Position numbers and translations under genes: made by a program. Shown here piece by piece: positions 34,486 to 42,623 of a stretch of DNA of 53,401 bases. Below the pieces are notes generated by a model that saw only the letters and a list, made by a program, of their open reading frames with translations, had not been told where the DNA came from and ran no database searches. Within the stretch, counting starts at the first letter, position 1. Every line of letters starts with the position of its first letter. The stretch covers positions 1-53,401 of the forward strand of contig NZ_LZKL01000123.1 of assembly GCF_001668725.1 (NCBI RefSeq), given 5' to 3'. Source of the DNA: Mycobacterium sp. E787 (lineage in GTDB: Bacteria > Actinomycetota > Actinomycetes > Mycobacteriales > Mycobacteriaceae).

Positions 34486-35499
34486 TCAGTGGGCCAGAAC
34501 GTTCACGGCCCGGCCGAACACGGCGGGCAGCGTCGCCGACGCCGGCACGATGGCGCGCCGCAGCAGCGGCGGCGCGCTGGCCAGCACCAGCCCCCGGGTG
34601 AGCAGCCGGTAATTGCGGGTGACCCGATGCCACGCGGCCTCGTACGACGACGGCGCATCGCGGGCGATGGCGTCCACCGCCGCGGCCGCCTGCTTGACCG
34701 CGAGGCTGATGCCCTCGCCGGTCAGCGCGTCCTCGTAGCCGGCGGCGTCGCCGACCAGCAGCACCCGCCCCGCGACTCGACGGGACACCACCTGACGCAG
34801 CGGGCCGCAGCCGCGGGCCTGCCCGCGCGGTGCGCCCTCCAGGTGACGGGCCAGCCACGGGAACCAGGCCAGGTCGGGCCGCCCGCCGGACAGGATCGCC
34901 ACGCCGACCAGATCGGGCTCCACCGGCGTCACGTACGCCTCACCCCGGCGGGACCAGTGCACCTCGACGAACTCCGACCACGCCGGCACCTTGAAGTGCC
35001 ACCGCACGCCGTGGCGGCGCGGCGTTCCCGCGGTGGCTTTGATGCCGACGGCGCGCCGCACCGCCGAGTGCAGCCCGTCGGCGCCCACCAACCATCTCGC
35101 GCGCACGCCCGCGGCGGTCACGCCGTGCGCGTCCTGCTCGACGCTGGTCACCCGCGCCCGAATCCATTCGGTGTCTTCCTCTTTGGCCCGCGCCGCCAGC
35201 GCGGCGTGCAACGTGGTGCGCCGCACGCCCCGGCCCGGCCCTCCGCGAAACAGCGCCTCCGCCCGCCGACGCTCGCTGACATAGGCGATGCCGCGAAACG
35301 GCATGCCGGCCGGGTCCACCCCGAGCGACGTCAGCTCGGCCAAGCCGCCGGGCATCAGCCCCTCACCGCACGCCTTGTCGACGGGACCCTCCCGCGGCTC
35401 CGCGACGATCACCGAAAGCCCGAGCCGCCGAGCGTGTAACGCGGTCGCGAGGCCCCCGGGGCCGCCGCCGACGATCAGCAGATCGGTGTCGTAGGTCAT
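34486..35499 (-). CDS. geranylgeranyl reductase-type FAD-dependent oxidoreductase
   Basis: 337 residues from ATG 35499, overlapping the methyltransferase stop (ATGA). FAD motif LLIVGGGPGGLATALHARRLG; CGEGLMPGGLAEL, the signature of the geranylgeranyl reductase family; WLVGADGLHSAVRRAVG; and the second FAD motif GRVLLVGDAAGYEDALTGEGISLAVKQA. Members reduce isoprenoid double bonds or hydroxylate aromatic rings. In Streptomyces the srs phenolic-lipid operon pairs a type III PKS with a methyltransferase and an FAD hydroxylase; the same trio is here, so oxidation of an alkylresorcinol or pyrone product is the best guess. Confidence 0.88.
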   Translation of the reverse strand: MTYDTDLLIVGGGPGGLATALHARRLGLSVIVAEPREGPVDKACGEGLMPGGLAELTSLGVDPAGMPFRGIAYVSERRRAEALFRGGPGRGVRRTTLHAALAARAKEEDTEWIRARVTSVEQDAHGVTAAGVRARWLVGADGLHSAVRRAVGIKATAGTPRRHGVRWHFKVPAWSEFVEVHWSRRGEAYVTPVEPDLVGVAILSGGRPDLAWFPWLARHLEGAPRGQARGCGPLRQVVSRRVAGRVLLVGDAAGYEDALTGEGISLAVKQAAAAVDAIARDAPSSYEAAWHRVTRNYRLLTRGLVLASAPPLLRRAIVPASATLPAVFGRAVNVLAH

Positions 35500-35999
35500 G
35501 ACGTGTAGCCCAGGGCCGAATTCTCCACGTGCAGACGCACCCCGAGCAGCGCCGCGTTGGCCAGCGTGAAGACGGCCGCGGTCAGCCACGCCGTGTGCAC
35601 CAGCGGCAGCGCGAACCCTTCGGCCACCACCGCGACGTAGTTGGGGTGGTGCAGCCACCGGTAGGGGCCCTGCCGCACCAACGGGGCATCCGGCAGCACG
35701 ATCACCCGGGTGTTCCACCGCGGCCCCAGCGTCGTGATGCACCACCAGCGCAGCACCTGGCTCAGCGCCGCGATGGCCAGCATCGGCCAGCCCAGCCACG
35801 GAAGGAACGGCCGGTGCAGCGCCCACGGCTCGATGAGGCAGCCGAGCAGCAGCGCGGTGTGCAGGACGACCATCACGGGGTAGTGCGACTGGCCAACTTC
35901 CTTGGCGCCCTGGGCAAAAGACCACTGCGCGTTGCGTTTGGACACCACCAGCTCCGCGACCCGCTCGATGGCGACCGCAAGGATCAGCAGGTAATACAT
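35496..35999 (-). CDS. isoprenylcysteine carboxyl methyltransferase-family membrane protein
   Basis: 167 residues with about four hydrophobic segments. The family core is GPRWNTRVIVLPDAPLVRQGPYRWLHHPNYVAVVAEGFALPL, whose RHPNY-like motif binds S-adenosylmethionine, followed by a final helix and NAALLGVRLHVE. In bacteria without prenylated CaaX proteins, such genes beside type III polyketide synthases methylate phenolic lipids (SrsB type). It lies 14 nt after the polyketide synthase gene and overlaps the FAD oxidoreductase by 4 nt, so all three form one operon. Confidence 0.9.
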   Translation of the reverse strand: MYYLLILAVAIERVAELVVSKRNAQWSFAQGAKEVGQSHYPVMVVLHTALLLGCLIEPWALHRPFLPWLGWPMLAIAALSQVLRWWCITTLGPRWNTRVIVLPDAPLVRQGPYRWLHHPNYVAVVAEGFALPLVHTAWLTAAVFTLANAALLGVRLHVENSALGYTS

Positions 36000-36013
36000 A
36001 GCTCTATCCGGCC

Positions 36014-37102
36014 CTACCAGCTCAGCAGGACGAATTCGGCGGAGAAGCCCGGTCCCATCGCGATCATCAGCCCGATCGAACCCGGCGACGGTGGGTCGGC
36101 CATGGTGGCGTGCAGTATATCAAGTACCGAAACCGACGAGAGGTTTCCGTTGTTGCGCAACGAGTTTCTGGTGACCGCGAGCGCATCCGGCGGCAGCTCC
36201 AACACGGCTTCGACCGCGTCGATCACCTTCGGGCCGGCGGCGTGCAACAACCACGTCGAGACGTCCGTGGTGGCCAGCCCGTGGTCGGCCAGGAACGCGC
36301 GGATGTCGTCGCCCACGAACTTCTCGACGATGGTCGAGATCTCGGCGGACAGCACGATTCCGAACCCGTTGCTGCCGATGTTCCAGCCCAGCACGTCCTC
36401 GGTGTCCGGGTAGGTCCGGCTGCGGGTGGCCAGCACCTTCGGCCCCGCCGCTGCCCGGTCGGCCCCGGTCGCGACGACGACGCCGGCGCCGTCCCCAAAC
36501 AGGCTGGAAGCGACCAGGTTTGGGATCGAATTGTCCTGCCGCTGCACGGTCAGCGAGCACAGCTCGACCGCCAGCAGCGCCGCCACCTCGTCGGGAAACG
36601 CGCGCAGATAGTCGTGCACGCGGGCCATGCCGGCCGCACCGGCCACACAACCCAGGCCGAACAGCGGGATGCGTTTGACGTCCGGGCGCAACCCGATCCG
36701 CGTCGCCAGCCGCGCCTCCAGCGACGGCACGGACAACCCGGTCACCGTCGTCGAGAAGACGGCGTCGACCTCCGACGGCTCGATCTTCGCCTGGTCAAGC
36801 GCGTCGAGCATCGCCTGCTCGGCCAGGTCGAGGGCGATTTCGATGTAGGCGTCGTTCGCCTCGGTGAAGCCGCTCAGCTTGCCGTACCGCGACAGCGGCA
36901 GCGCGATGTTCCTGAACTCCACCCCGCTGCTGAGCGCGAAACGCCGGAACTCCGGACCGGCGAAGTCGGTCAGCGCCCCGATGGTTTCGTCCTGCGTGTA
37001 GCGGTTCGGTGGGAATGTGACGGCGACGCCCGCGATGGACGGGTCCGCTGTTGGTTGTTTGGTGCTCAGGCGTGTGGAACTGCCCCCGGTGATCTCCTCC
37101 AT
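36014..37102 (-). CDS. type III polyketide synthase (Pks10/Pks11-like)
   Basis: About 362 residues from ATG 37102; an in-frame ATG at 37129 is an alternative, and neither has a clear Shine-Dalgarno. Homology begins at IAGVAVTFPPNRYTQDE. Catalytic triad: Cys in LFGLGCVAGAAG (about residue 152), His in WLLHAAGPKVIDAV, and Asn in NNGNLSSVSVLDIL. The end GLMIAMGPGFSAEFVLLSW is very like M. tuberculosis Pks10/Pks11. The usual HPGG around the His is HAAG here, which may alter the active-site pocket. These enzymes extend long acyl-CoAs with malonyl-CoA to alkylpyrones or alkylresorcinols. It is the first gene of the three-gene operon. Confidence 0.9.
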   Translation of the reverse strand: MEEITGGSSTRLSTKQPTADPSIAGVAVTFPPNRYTQDETIGALTDFAGPEFRRFALSSGVEFRNIALPLSRYGKLSGFTEANDAYIEIALDLAEQAMLDALDQAKIEPSEVDAVFSTTVTGLSVPSLEARLATRIGLRPDVKRIPLFGLGCVAGAAGMARVHDYLRAFPDEVAALLAVELCSLTVQRQDNSIPNLVASSLFGDGAGVVVATGADRAAAGPKVLATRSRTYPDTEDVLGWNIGSNGFGIVLSAEISTIVEKFVGDDIRAFLADHGLATTDVSTWLLHAAGPKVIDAVEAVLELPPDALAVTRNSLRNNGNLSSVSVLDILHATMADPPSPGSIGLMIAMGPGFSAEFVLLSW

Positions 37103-37146
37103 GTGGGGGTCACGGTGCGGACGGCGCATCGGTTCAAAAGTCTGGC

Positions 37147-37152
37147 TAGTGT
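37147..37152 (+). promoter_or_regulatory. -10 box of a probable leaderless promoter
   Basis: TAGTGT lies 6 nt before ATG 37159, with no ribosome binding site between them. The promoter is divergent from the type III polyketide synthase operon. Confidence 0.5.
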
Positions 37153-37158
37153 CGGGGT

Positions 37159-38304
37159 ATGCGGATCTTGGTCACCGGCGCCACCGGCTATGTCGGATCG
37201 CGTCTGGTCACTGCGCTGCTGGGGGATGGGCATCAGGTCGTGGCGGCCACCCGAAACCCGAAGCGCCTCAAGCGTTTAGGTTGGTTCGACGACGTCACCC
37301 CGGTCACCCTCGACGCGTCCGATCCGGCGTCGGTGCGGGCGGGCCTGGCGGCTGCGGGCCCGGTGGACGCGCTGTATTACCTGGTGCACGCCATCGGCCA
37401 GCCCGGCTTCCGCGACGCCGACAGGGCGGCGGCCCACAACCTCGCGGTGGCGGCCCGCGACGCCGGCGTGCGGCGCATCGTCTACCTCGGCGGCTTCGTG
37501 CCCGCCGACGAGGCGCTGTCCGAGCACCTGACCAGCCGGGCCGAGGTGGCCGAGGCCCTGACGGTCGAGGACGGGCCCGAACTGGTGTGGCTGGGGGCGG
37601 CGATCATCATCGGCGCCGGGTCGACGTCCTTCGAGATGATGCGCTACGTCGGCGACCGGTTCCCGCTCATTCCCATACCGAGCTGGATGGACAATCCGAT
37701 CGACCCGATCTCCATCCGTGACGTGCTGCACTATCTCGTCGCCGCGGCGGACCCGAGCCGGGTGCCCGCGGGCGCCTACGACATTTCCGGTCCCACCACC
37801 ACCACCTACCGCGGGCTGCTCAAGACGTATGCGCGCGTCTCCCGCAGGTGGCATGCCCCCGTCCCGGTCGGCAGGGTCGACACCGCGCTGGCGTCGCTGG
37901 TCACGGGCGTCGCCCTGCCGGTGCCTCCGGGACTGGCCGCGGACCTGGTCGAGTCGCTGGACCATCCCATGGTGGCGTCCGTCAGCGGCCTGCGCGACCG
38001 CGTGCCCGACCCGCCCGGGGGGCTGCTCGGCATCGAGGATGCCATCGCCCTGGCGTTGGCCGGGTCGGGGTGCCGGCCCCGGCCCGTCAACGCGTTGATC
38101 GATCCGCACCAGCTGGCCGACAGCGATCCCGCGTGGGCCGGCGGCGACGCGCTGCGCATCCGCCGGCTCGCCCGCGCCGTCACCCCGGCCGTCGCGCGGC
38201 CCACCCTGCGGCTGGTCAACAGCGTCCCCGGCCCGGTCGCGGGGGCGCTGCGCACCGGCCTCGACCTGCTGTTCGCCCTGAACGCCAAGGTGCGGCCGGC
38301 ATGA
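37159..38304 (+). CDS. NAD(P)-binding epimerase-like Rossmann protein
   Basis: 381 residues. Extended-SDR motif RILVTGATGYVGSRLVTALLGDGHQVVAATRNP; YYLVHAIGQPGF; RRIVYLGGFVPADEALSEHLTSRAEVAEAL; SFEMMRYVGDRFPLIPIPSWMDNPIDPISIRDVLHYL. These match the atypical NAD(P)H-binding group seen in carotenoid and quinone enzymes. A paralogue sits at 38986-40353 on the other strand and shares these blocks. The C-terminal ~130 residues have no recognised domain. It overlaps the CPBP protease gene (ATGA), so the two are coupled. Substrate unknown; being divergent from the polyketide synthase operon, it may modify its product. Confidence 0.82.
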   Translation: MRILVTGATGYVGSRLVTALLGDGHQVVAATRNPKRLKRLGWFDDVTPVTLDASDPASVRAGLAAAGPVDALYYLVHAIGQPGFRDADRAAAHNLAVAARDAGVRRIVYLGGFVPADEALSEHLTSRAEVAEALTVEDGPELVWLGAAIIIGAGSTSFEMMRYVGDRFPLIPIPSWMDNPIDPISIRDVLHYLVAAADPSRVPAGAYDISGPTTTTYRGLLKTYARVSRRWHAPVPVGRVDTALASLVTGVALPVPPGLAADLVESLDHPMVASVSGLRDRVPDPPGGLLGIEDAIALALAGSGCRPRPVNALIDPHQLADSDPAWAGGDALRIRRLARAVTPAVARPTLRLVNSVPGPVAGALRTGLDLLFALNAKVRPA

Positions 38305-39023
38305 GCCAGTCGACCGCCCCATACCGGACCGGCGTCTTCTCGGAGTTCCGGCGCGCGATCACCAACGTCGCGGTGCCGTGCAACGAACCGCCCGGCGTGG
38401 TGCGGCGCCGGCGCGTCGTCGTCGCGATCACGCTGGTGATCGGCGCCGCGGTGGTCGGGTTGTCGTTGCGCCGGCACCCGGGCGAGTCGAGCTTCTACTG
38501 GCTGACATTGGTGCAAGCGGCGGTGTGGATCGCCGGCGGGTTCCTCTCGGGCCCGTTGCACCTGGGGGGCATCTGCTGGCGCGGCCGCAACCAACGGCCG
38601 GTGATCACGGGCACCACCGTCGGGCTGTTGCTCGGCGGCGCCTTCCTGGTCGGCGGGCTGATCGCCCGGGAGATACCCCCCGTTGCGGCGCTGATCACCC
38701 GGGTGCTGCTCTTCGCCCACCACGGCTACCTGCCGTTCATCGTGGCGATCACCCTCATCAACGGCATCGCCGAGGAGATCTTCTTCCGCGGCGCGCTCTA
38801 CACCGCGCTGGGCCGGCACCGGCCGTTGCTCATCTCGACGCTGCTCTACACCTGCGCCACCCTGGCCAGTGGCAACCCGATGCTGGGGTTCGCGGCGGTC
38901 ATCCTCGGGGCGGTCTGCGCCGTGGAGCGCCGGGCCAGCGGCGGGGTGCTGGCGCCGGTGCTGACCCACTTCGTGTGGGGCCTGATCATGGTGCTCGCCC
39001 TGCCCCCGCTGTTCGGCGTCTGA
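38301..39023 (+). CDS. CPBP family intramembrane metalloprotease
   Basis: 240 residues with about six transmembrane segments. Motif 1 of the CPBP (Abi/Rce1-like) family is INGIAEEIFFRGALYTAL, giving the EExxxR metal/active-site residues; the later HFVWGLIM supplies the His motif. Such proteins cleave membrane-embedded peptides; functions in mycobacteria are unknown. ATG 38301 overlaps the upstream stop. Its last 38 nt overlap the end of the convergent Rossmann/DUF2867 gene. Confidence 0.88.
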   Translation: MSQSTAPYRTGVFSEFRRAITNVAVPCNEPPGVVRRRRVVVAITLVIGAAVVGLSLRRHPGESSFYWLTLVQAAVWIAGGFLSGPLHLGGICWRGRNQRPVITGTTVGLLLGGAFLVGGLIAREIPPVAALITRVLLFAHHGYLPFIVAITLINGIAEEIFFRGALYTALGRHRPLLISTLLYTCATLASGNPMLGFAAVILGAVCAVERRASGGVLAPVLTHFVWGLIMVLALPPLFGV

Positions 39024-40353
39024 CCGCGGCGGCGACATCGCGCGCCAGCGCGCGCAGCGCGGCAATCCGCAACGGCCGCACGGCAATCCAATACAGCCGC
39101 CCCGGGAGGCCGCGCGGCACGAAGATCGCCCGCTGGGTGTATACGCTGCCCCCGCCGTGCCGGGGCGCGACGCTGACCTCGAGCCACCCCTGGCCCACCG
39201 AGCGCGCCCCGGAGCGCAGTCGCAGCCGGCGGCCGGGTTCGCGCTGCTCCACGCTCCAGTCCCGGAACGGGCGGCGTCGGGCGATCGCCTGCTCGGCGGC
39301 CCGACAGACCTCGCCGGCTTCGGCGGCGACCTCGGCGGTCCGCACGTCGGAGTGGATGATCTCGCCGGCCCAATCCGGGTCACTGGGCAGCGGCTCGGCG
39401 GGGTCCGAGTCGAGCGACGCCCAGGTGGCCTTGGTCAGGCCGCGCGTCCCCCGGTCGAGCGCCAATTCGACGGCTCGGCGGTAGCTCGTCAGGCCGCCCG
39501 CCGGCGGCGCGATGATGCCGTCGATGTCCGAATTGCGCATCACGGCGTCGCATTCCAGCGATTCGATCAGCGGGCGCGCCAGCCCGGGCGGGATCGGCGT
39601 GACGGCGCCGATCCACAGGCTCGCGATCGTCGGGGTCAGGAAGGGCAGCACGATCAGATAGCGCCTCCCCAAACCCGCGACGTCGGCGTAGACGCGCATC
39701 ATGTCGCCGTACTCCAAGACGTCGGGGCCGCCGATGTCCCACGTCCGCGAGGACGGCACGGGTGCCGTTGCGGAGGCCGCGAGATAATACAGCACGTCGC
39801 GTGCTGCGATGGGCTGGATCCGGTTGTGCACCCACTTCGGCGTGGTCATCACGGGCAACCGGTCGGTGAGGTGGCGGATCAGCTCGAACGACGCGGAACC
39901 CGACCCGACGACCACCCCGGCCTGCAGCACCACCGTCTCGATACCGGAGTCGATGAGCGCCTGGCCGACGGCCGCGCGCGATTCGAGGTGCTCGGACAGC
40001 CTGCGGCCCTCGGGGTGCAGCCCGCCCAGATACACCACCCGTCGTACCCCGGTGCGGCGTGCGGCGGTCACCACGTTGCGCACGGCGCGGTCCTCCTCGG
40101 CGGCGAAGTCCTTGGCGCCGCCCATCGAGTGCACCAGGTAGTAGACGACGTCCACGCCGTCGAACGCCGCGATCAGCGACTCGACGTCACCGAGATCACC
40201 CCGGGCCACCTCAACCCGCTCGCGCCACGGCACGTTCGCCAGCTTGTCCGGATTGCGCGCCAGGGCACGCACCTGGTTGCCCTCGTTGAGCAGCCGCGGC
40301 ACCAGCCGCGCGCCGATGTAGCCGGTCGCCCCGGTCACCAGGCAGCGCACCAT
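38986..40353 (-). CDS. NAD(P)H-binding protein with C-terminal DUF2867 domain
   Basis: 455 residues; GGAGGGG lies just before ATG 40353 (MVRCLVTGATGYIGARLVPRLL). Residues 1 to about 300 are an extended-SDR domain with YYLVHSMGGAKDF, RRVVYLGGLHPEGRRLSEHLESRAAVGQAL and PPGLARPLIESLE, closely parallel to the 37159-38304 protein. The last ~150 residues (WSVEQREPGRRLRLRSG, VSVAPRHGGGSVYTQRAIFVPRGLPGRLYWIAVRPL) fit DUF2867, commonly fused to such domains in actinobacteria. The frame runs further upstream but without homology. The function is unknown. Confidence 0.86.
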   Translation of the reverse strand: MVRCLVTGATGYIGARLVPRLLNEGNQVRALARNPDKLANVPWRERVEVARGDLGDVESLIAAFDGVDVVYYLVHSMGGAKDFAAEEDRAVRNVVTAARRTGVRRVVYLGGLHPEGRRLSEHLESRAAVGQALIDSGIETVVLQAGVVVGSGSASFELIRHLTDRLPVMTTPKWVHNRIQPIAARDVLYYLAASATAPVPSSRTWDIGGPDVLEYGDMMRVYADVAGLGRRYLIVLPFLTPTIASLWIGAVTPIPPGLARPLIESLECDAVMRNSDIDGIIAPPAGGLTSYRRAVELALDRGTRGLTKATWASLDSDPAEPLPSDPDWAGEIIHSDVRTAEVAAEAGEVCRAAEQAIARRRPFRDWSVEQREPGRRLRLRSGARSVGQGWLEVSVAPRHGGGSVYTQRAIFVPRGLPGRLYWIAVRPLRIAALRALARDVAAAVRRRTAGAGRAP

Positions 40354-40429
40354 CGCCCCTCCGTTCCTCGGATCTCTATTCGGAACCCAACGCGAGTAAG
40401 GATTGCCGGTTCTGGGGGGAGTAAGCCTC

Positions 40430-41242
40430 TCAGCGGTCGGTGAAGTTGGGGCCGCGGCGCTCCTGGAAAGCCGTTGTGCCCTCCTTGAAGTCGTGCGACA
40501 CCAGCAGGCGTGACTGGCCTTCGTACTCGCGATCCAGCGCGGCATCCAACTCGGTGAGCGTGGCCGCGTTGATCGCCTGCTTGGTCTTGGCGAACGCCAC
40601 GGCGGGGCCCGCCAGCAGCCTGCCGATCACCTTGTCCACCTCGGCTTCGAAGTCGTCGGCCGGATAGACCGCGCTGACCAGTCCCCAGGACAGCGCCTCG
40701 GTGGCCGGCAGCCGGTCGGGCAGCAGCGCCATCTGCATCGCCCGGATCCGGCCGACCGCGGCCGCGATCAACGCCGACGCGCCGCCGTCGGGCATCAGGC
40801 CGATCTTGGTGAAGGCGAGCATGAAAAACGCTGCGTCAGAAGCCAATACGACGTCACAGGCCAGGGCGATGGAAACCCCCACGCCGGCCGCCGGTCCCTG
40901 AACCACCGCGACCACGGGGTGCGGCACCGCGGCGATCGCCCGGATCAGCCGGTTGATCTCCAGCACGATTTCGTCCGGCGGGACGCCGCCGCTGCCGGCC
41001 ATGTCGTCGGCGCTGATGCCAGCCCCCGAACTGAAGCCGCGGCCCGCGCCGCCCAGCCGCACCACCCTGACCGCGGGGTCGGTGGCCGCCCGCTCCAGCG
41101 TGTCCGCGATCCCGGTGATCACCGGGACCGTCAGGGAGTTCAGGCTGTCGGGGCGATTGACGGTCACCGACAGCACGCCGTCGGTCAGCGTGACGTCGAG
41201 ACCCGCAACCGGTGCGAGCGTGGCGATTCCAGAATCCGGCAT
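40430..41242 (-). CDS. enoyl-CoA hydratase/isomerase family protein
   Basis: 270 residues from ATG 41242; a GTG at 41251 is also in frame. Crotonase core: LSVTVNRPDSLNSLTVPV, FSSGAGISADDMAG (oxyanion-hole loop), GPAAGVGVSIALACDVVLAS, FTKIGLMPDGGASALIAAAVGR and FQERRGPNFTDR. The Asp-Gly-Gly after LMP replaces the Glu of classical hydratases and is more usual in isomerase-type members. It stands at the EchA10/EchA11 position of the Rv1141c-Rv1143 order as I recall it. It is divergent from mcr across the tandem repeat. Confidence 0.88.
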   Translation of the reverse strand: MPDSGIATLAPVAGLDVTLTDGVLSVTVNRPDSLNSLTVPVITGIADTLERAATDPAVRVVRLGGAGRGFSSGAGISADDMAGSGGVPPDEIVLEINRLIRAIAAVPHPVVAVVQGPAAGVGVSIALACDVVLASDAAFFMLAFTKIGLMPDGGASALIAAAVGRIRAMQMALLPDRLPATEALSWGLVSAVYPADDFEAEVDKVIGRLLAGPAVAFAKTKQAINAATLTELDAALDREYEGQSRLLVSHDFKEGTTAFQERRGPNFTDR

Positions 41243-41256
41243 GCGCCTCACACTAC

Positions 41257-41421
41257 GGCCCCCTCGTGGCGACCCGCTTCACCCGGCTTCGCCGCGTTCG
41301 CGATCACCACCGGCCCCCTCGTGGCGACCCGCTTCACCCGGCTTCGCCGCGTTCGCGATCACCACCCGCCCCCTCGTGGCGACCCGCTTCGCCCGGCTTC
41401 GCCGCGTTCGCGATCACCACC
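41257..41421. repeat. 55-bp tandem repeat, three copies
   Basis: Three head-to-tail 55-bp units start at 41257, 41312 and 41367, with only a few mismatches (the third unit starts CGCC instead of GGCC and has CTTCGCCC for CTTCACCC). The unit is not a multiple of three, and it fills most of the gap between the crotonase and mcr starts. It looks like a mycobacterial VNTR/MIRU-type locus. Little else is seen in the 41252-41497 gap. Confidence 0.9.
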
Positions 41422-41497
41422 GGTGACCGGCCTGCGCGGCCGTCGGGCACGGCTGAGAAGATGCCAACGACGTCAAAGCGGACGAAGGGGCAACATC

Positions 41498-42580
41498 ATG
41501 GCTGGACCGCTGCAAGGACTGCGCGTCGTCGAGCTGGCCGGCATCGGGCCGGGGCCACACGCCGCGATGATCCTGGGTGACCTGGGCGCGGAAGTGGTGC
41601 GCGTCGACAAGCCCTCGGGGCCTTCCGGCGGGGTGGTCAAGGACGCCATGAGCCGCAACCGGCGCATTGTCACCGCCGACCTCAAGTCCGACGAGGGCCG
41701 CGAGCTCGTGCTCAGGCTCGTCGCCAAGGCCGACGTGCTGATCGAGGGCTATCGCCCCGGCGTCACCGAGCGGCTGGGGCTGGGCCCCGAGGACTGCGCG
41801 AAGGTCAACGACCGGCTGATCTACGCCCGCATGACCGGCTGGGGGCAGACCGGCCCGCGCAGCCAGCAGGCGGGCCACGACATCAACTACATCTCTCTGA
41901 ACGGGATCCTGCACGCCATCGGCCGGGTGAACGAGCGGCCGGTGCCGCCGCTGAACCTGGTCGGCGACTTCGGTGGCGGCTCGATGTTCCTGCTGGTCGG
42001 CATCCTGTCCGCGCTGTGGGAGCGGCACAGTTCCGGCAAGGGTCAGGTGATCGACGCGGCGATGGTCGACGGATCCAGCGTGCTGGTCCAGATGATGTGG
42101 CAGATGCGCGCCTCGGGGATGTGGACCGACGTGCGCGGCACCAACATGCTCGACGGCGGCGCGCCCTACTACGACACCTACGAATGCGCCGACGGCCGCT
42201 ACGTCGCCGTCGGCGCCATCGAGCCCCAGTTCTACGCCGCCATGCTGGCCGGGCTGGGCCTGGACGGCGCCGACCTGCCGCCGCAGAACGACGTCGGCCG
42301 CTGGCCCGAGCTGCGGACGATCCTGACCGAGAAGTTCGCCGGGCACGACCGCGACCACTGGGCCAAGGTGTTCGCCGACTCCGACGCCTGCGTGACCCCG
42401 GTGCTGGCCTTCGGCGAGGTGCAGACCGAGCCGCACATCACCGAGCGCGACACCTTCTACGAGGTGGACGGGGCCCTGCAGCCGCTGCCGGCGCCGCGGT
42501 TCTCCCGCACCGCGCCGGACACGCCGCGCCCGGCCGCGCCCGCGACCGGCATCGAAGCGGTGCTCGAGGACTGGGTATAG
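41498..42580 (+). CDS. mcr: alpha-methylacyl-CoA racemase
   Basis: 360 residues, exactly the length of M. tuberculosis MCR (Rv1143), which it closely follows. It interconverts (2R)- and (2S)-methylacyl-CoA so branched and sterol side-chain acyl-CoAs can enter beta-oxidation. Start MAGPLQGLRVVELAGIGPGPHAAMILGDLGAEVVRVD. Catalytic residues known from the M. tuberculosis structure are present: His near 126 in QQAGHDINYISLNG, Asp near 156 in NLVGDFGGGSMFL and Glu near 241 in GAIEPQFYAAML. An AAGGGG stretch precedes ATG 41498. An SDR gene follows 43 nt later. Confidence 0.96.
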   Translation: MAGPLQGLRVVELAGIGPGPHAAMILGDLGAEVVRVDKPSGPSGGVVKDAMSRNRRIVTADLKSDEGRELVLRLVAKADVLIEGYRPGVTERLGLGPEDCAKVNDRLIYARMTGWGQTGPRSQQAGHDINYISLNGILHAIGRVNERPVPPLNLVGDFGGGSMFLLVGILSALWERHSSGKGQVIDAAMVDGSSVLVQMMWQMRASGMWTDVRGTNMLDGGAPYYDTYECADGRYVAVGAIEPQFYAAMLAGLGLDGADLPPQNDVGRWPELRTILTEKFAGHDRDHWAKVFADSDACVTPVLAFGEVQTEPHITERDTFYEVDGALQPLPAPRFSRTAPDTPRPAAPATGIEAVLEDWV

Positions 42581-42583
42581 TCC

Positions 42584-42599
42584 CCAACCAACTGGTTGG
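42584..42599. promoter_or_regulatory. 16-bp palindrome, possible TetR operator
   Basis: CCAACCA-AC-TGGTTGG lies in the 43-nt gap between mcr and the SDR gene, 24 nt before ATG 42624. Such inverted repeats are typical of TetR-family sites before fatty-acid genes. No nearby regulator can be assigned. Confidence 0.45.
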
Positions 42600-42623
42600 C
42601 TGGACGTGGAGGGAAGGACTCGC

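Noticed and set aside
41257..41421. Tandem repeat as a CRISPR array
   Set aside because: Units are directly contiguous without unique spacers and no cas gene is present.
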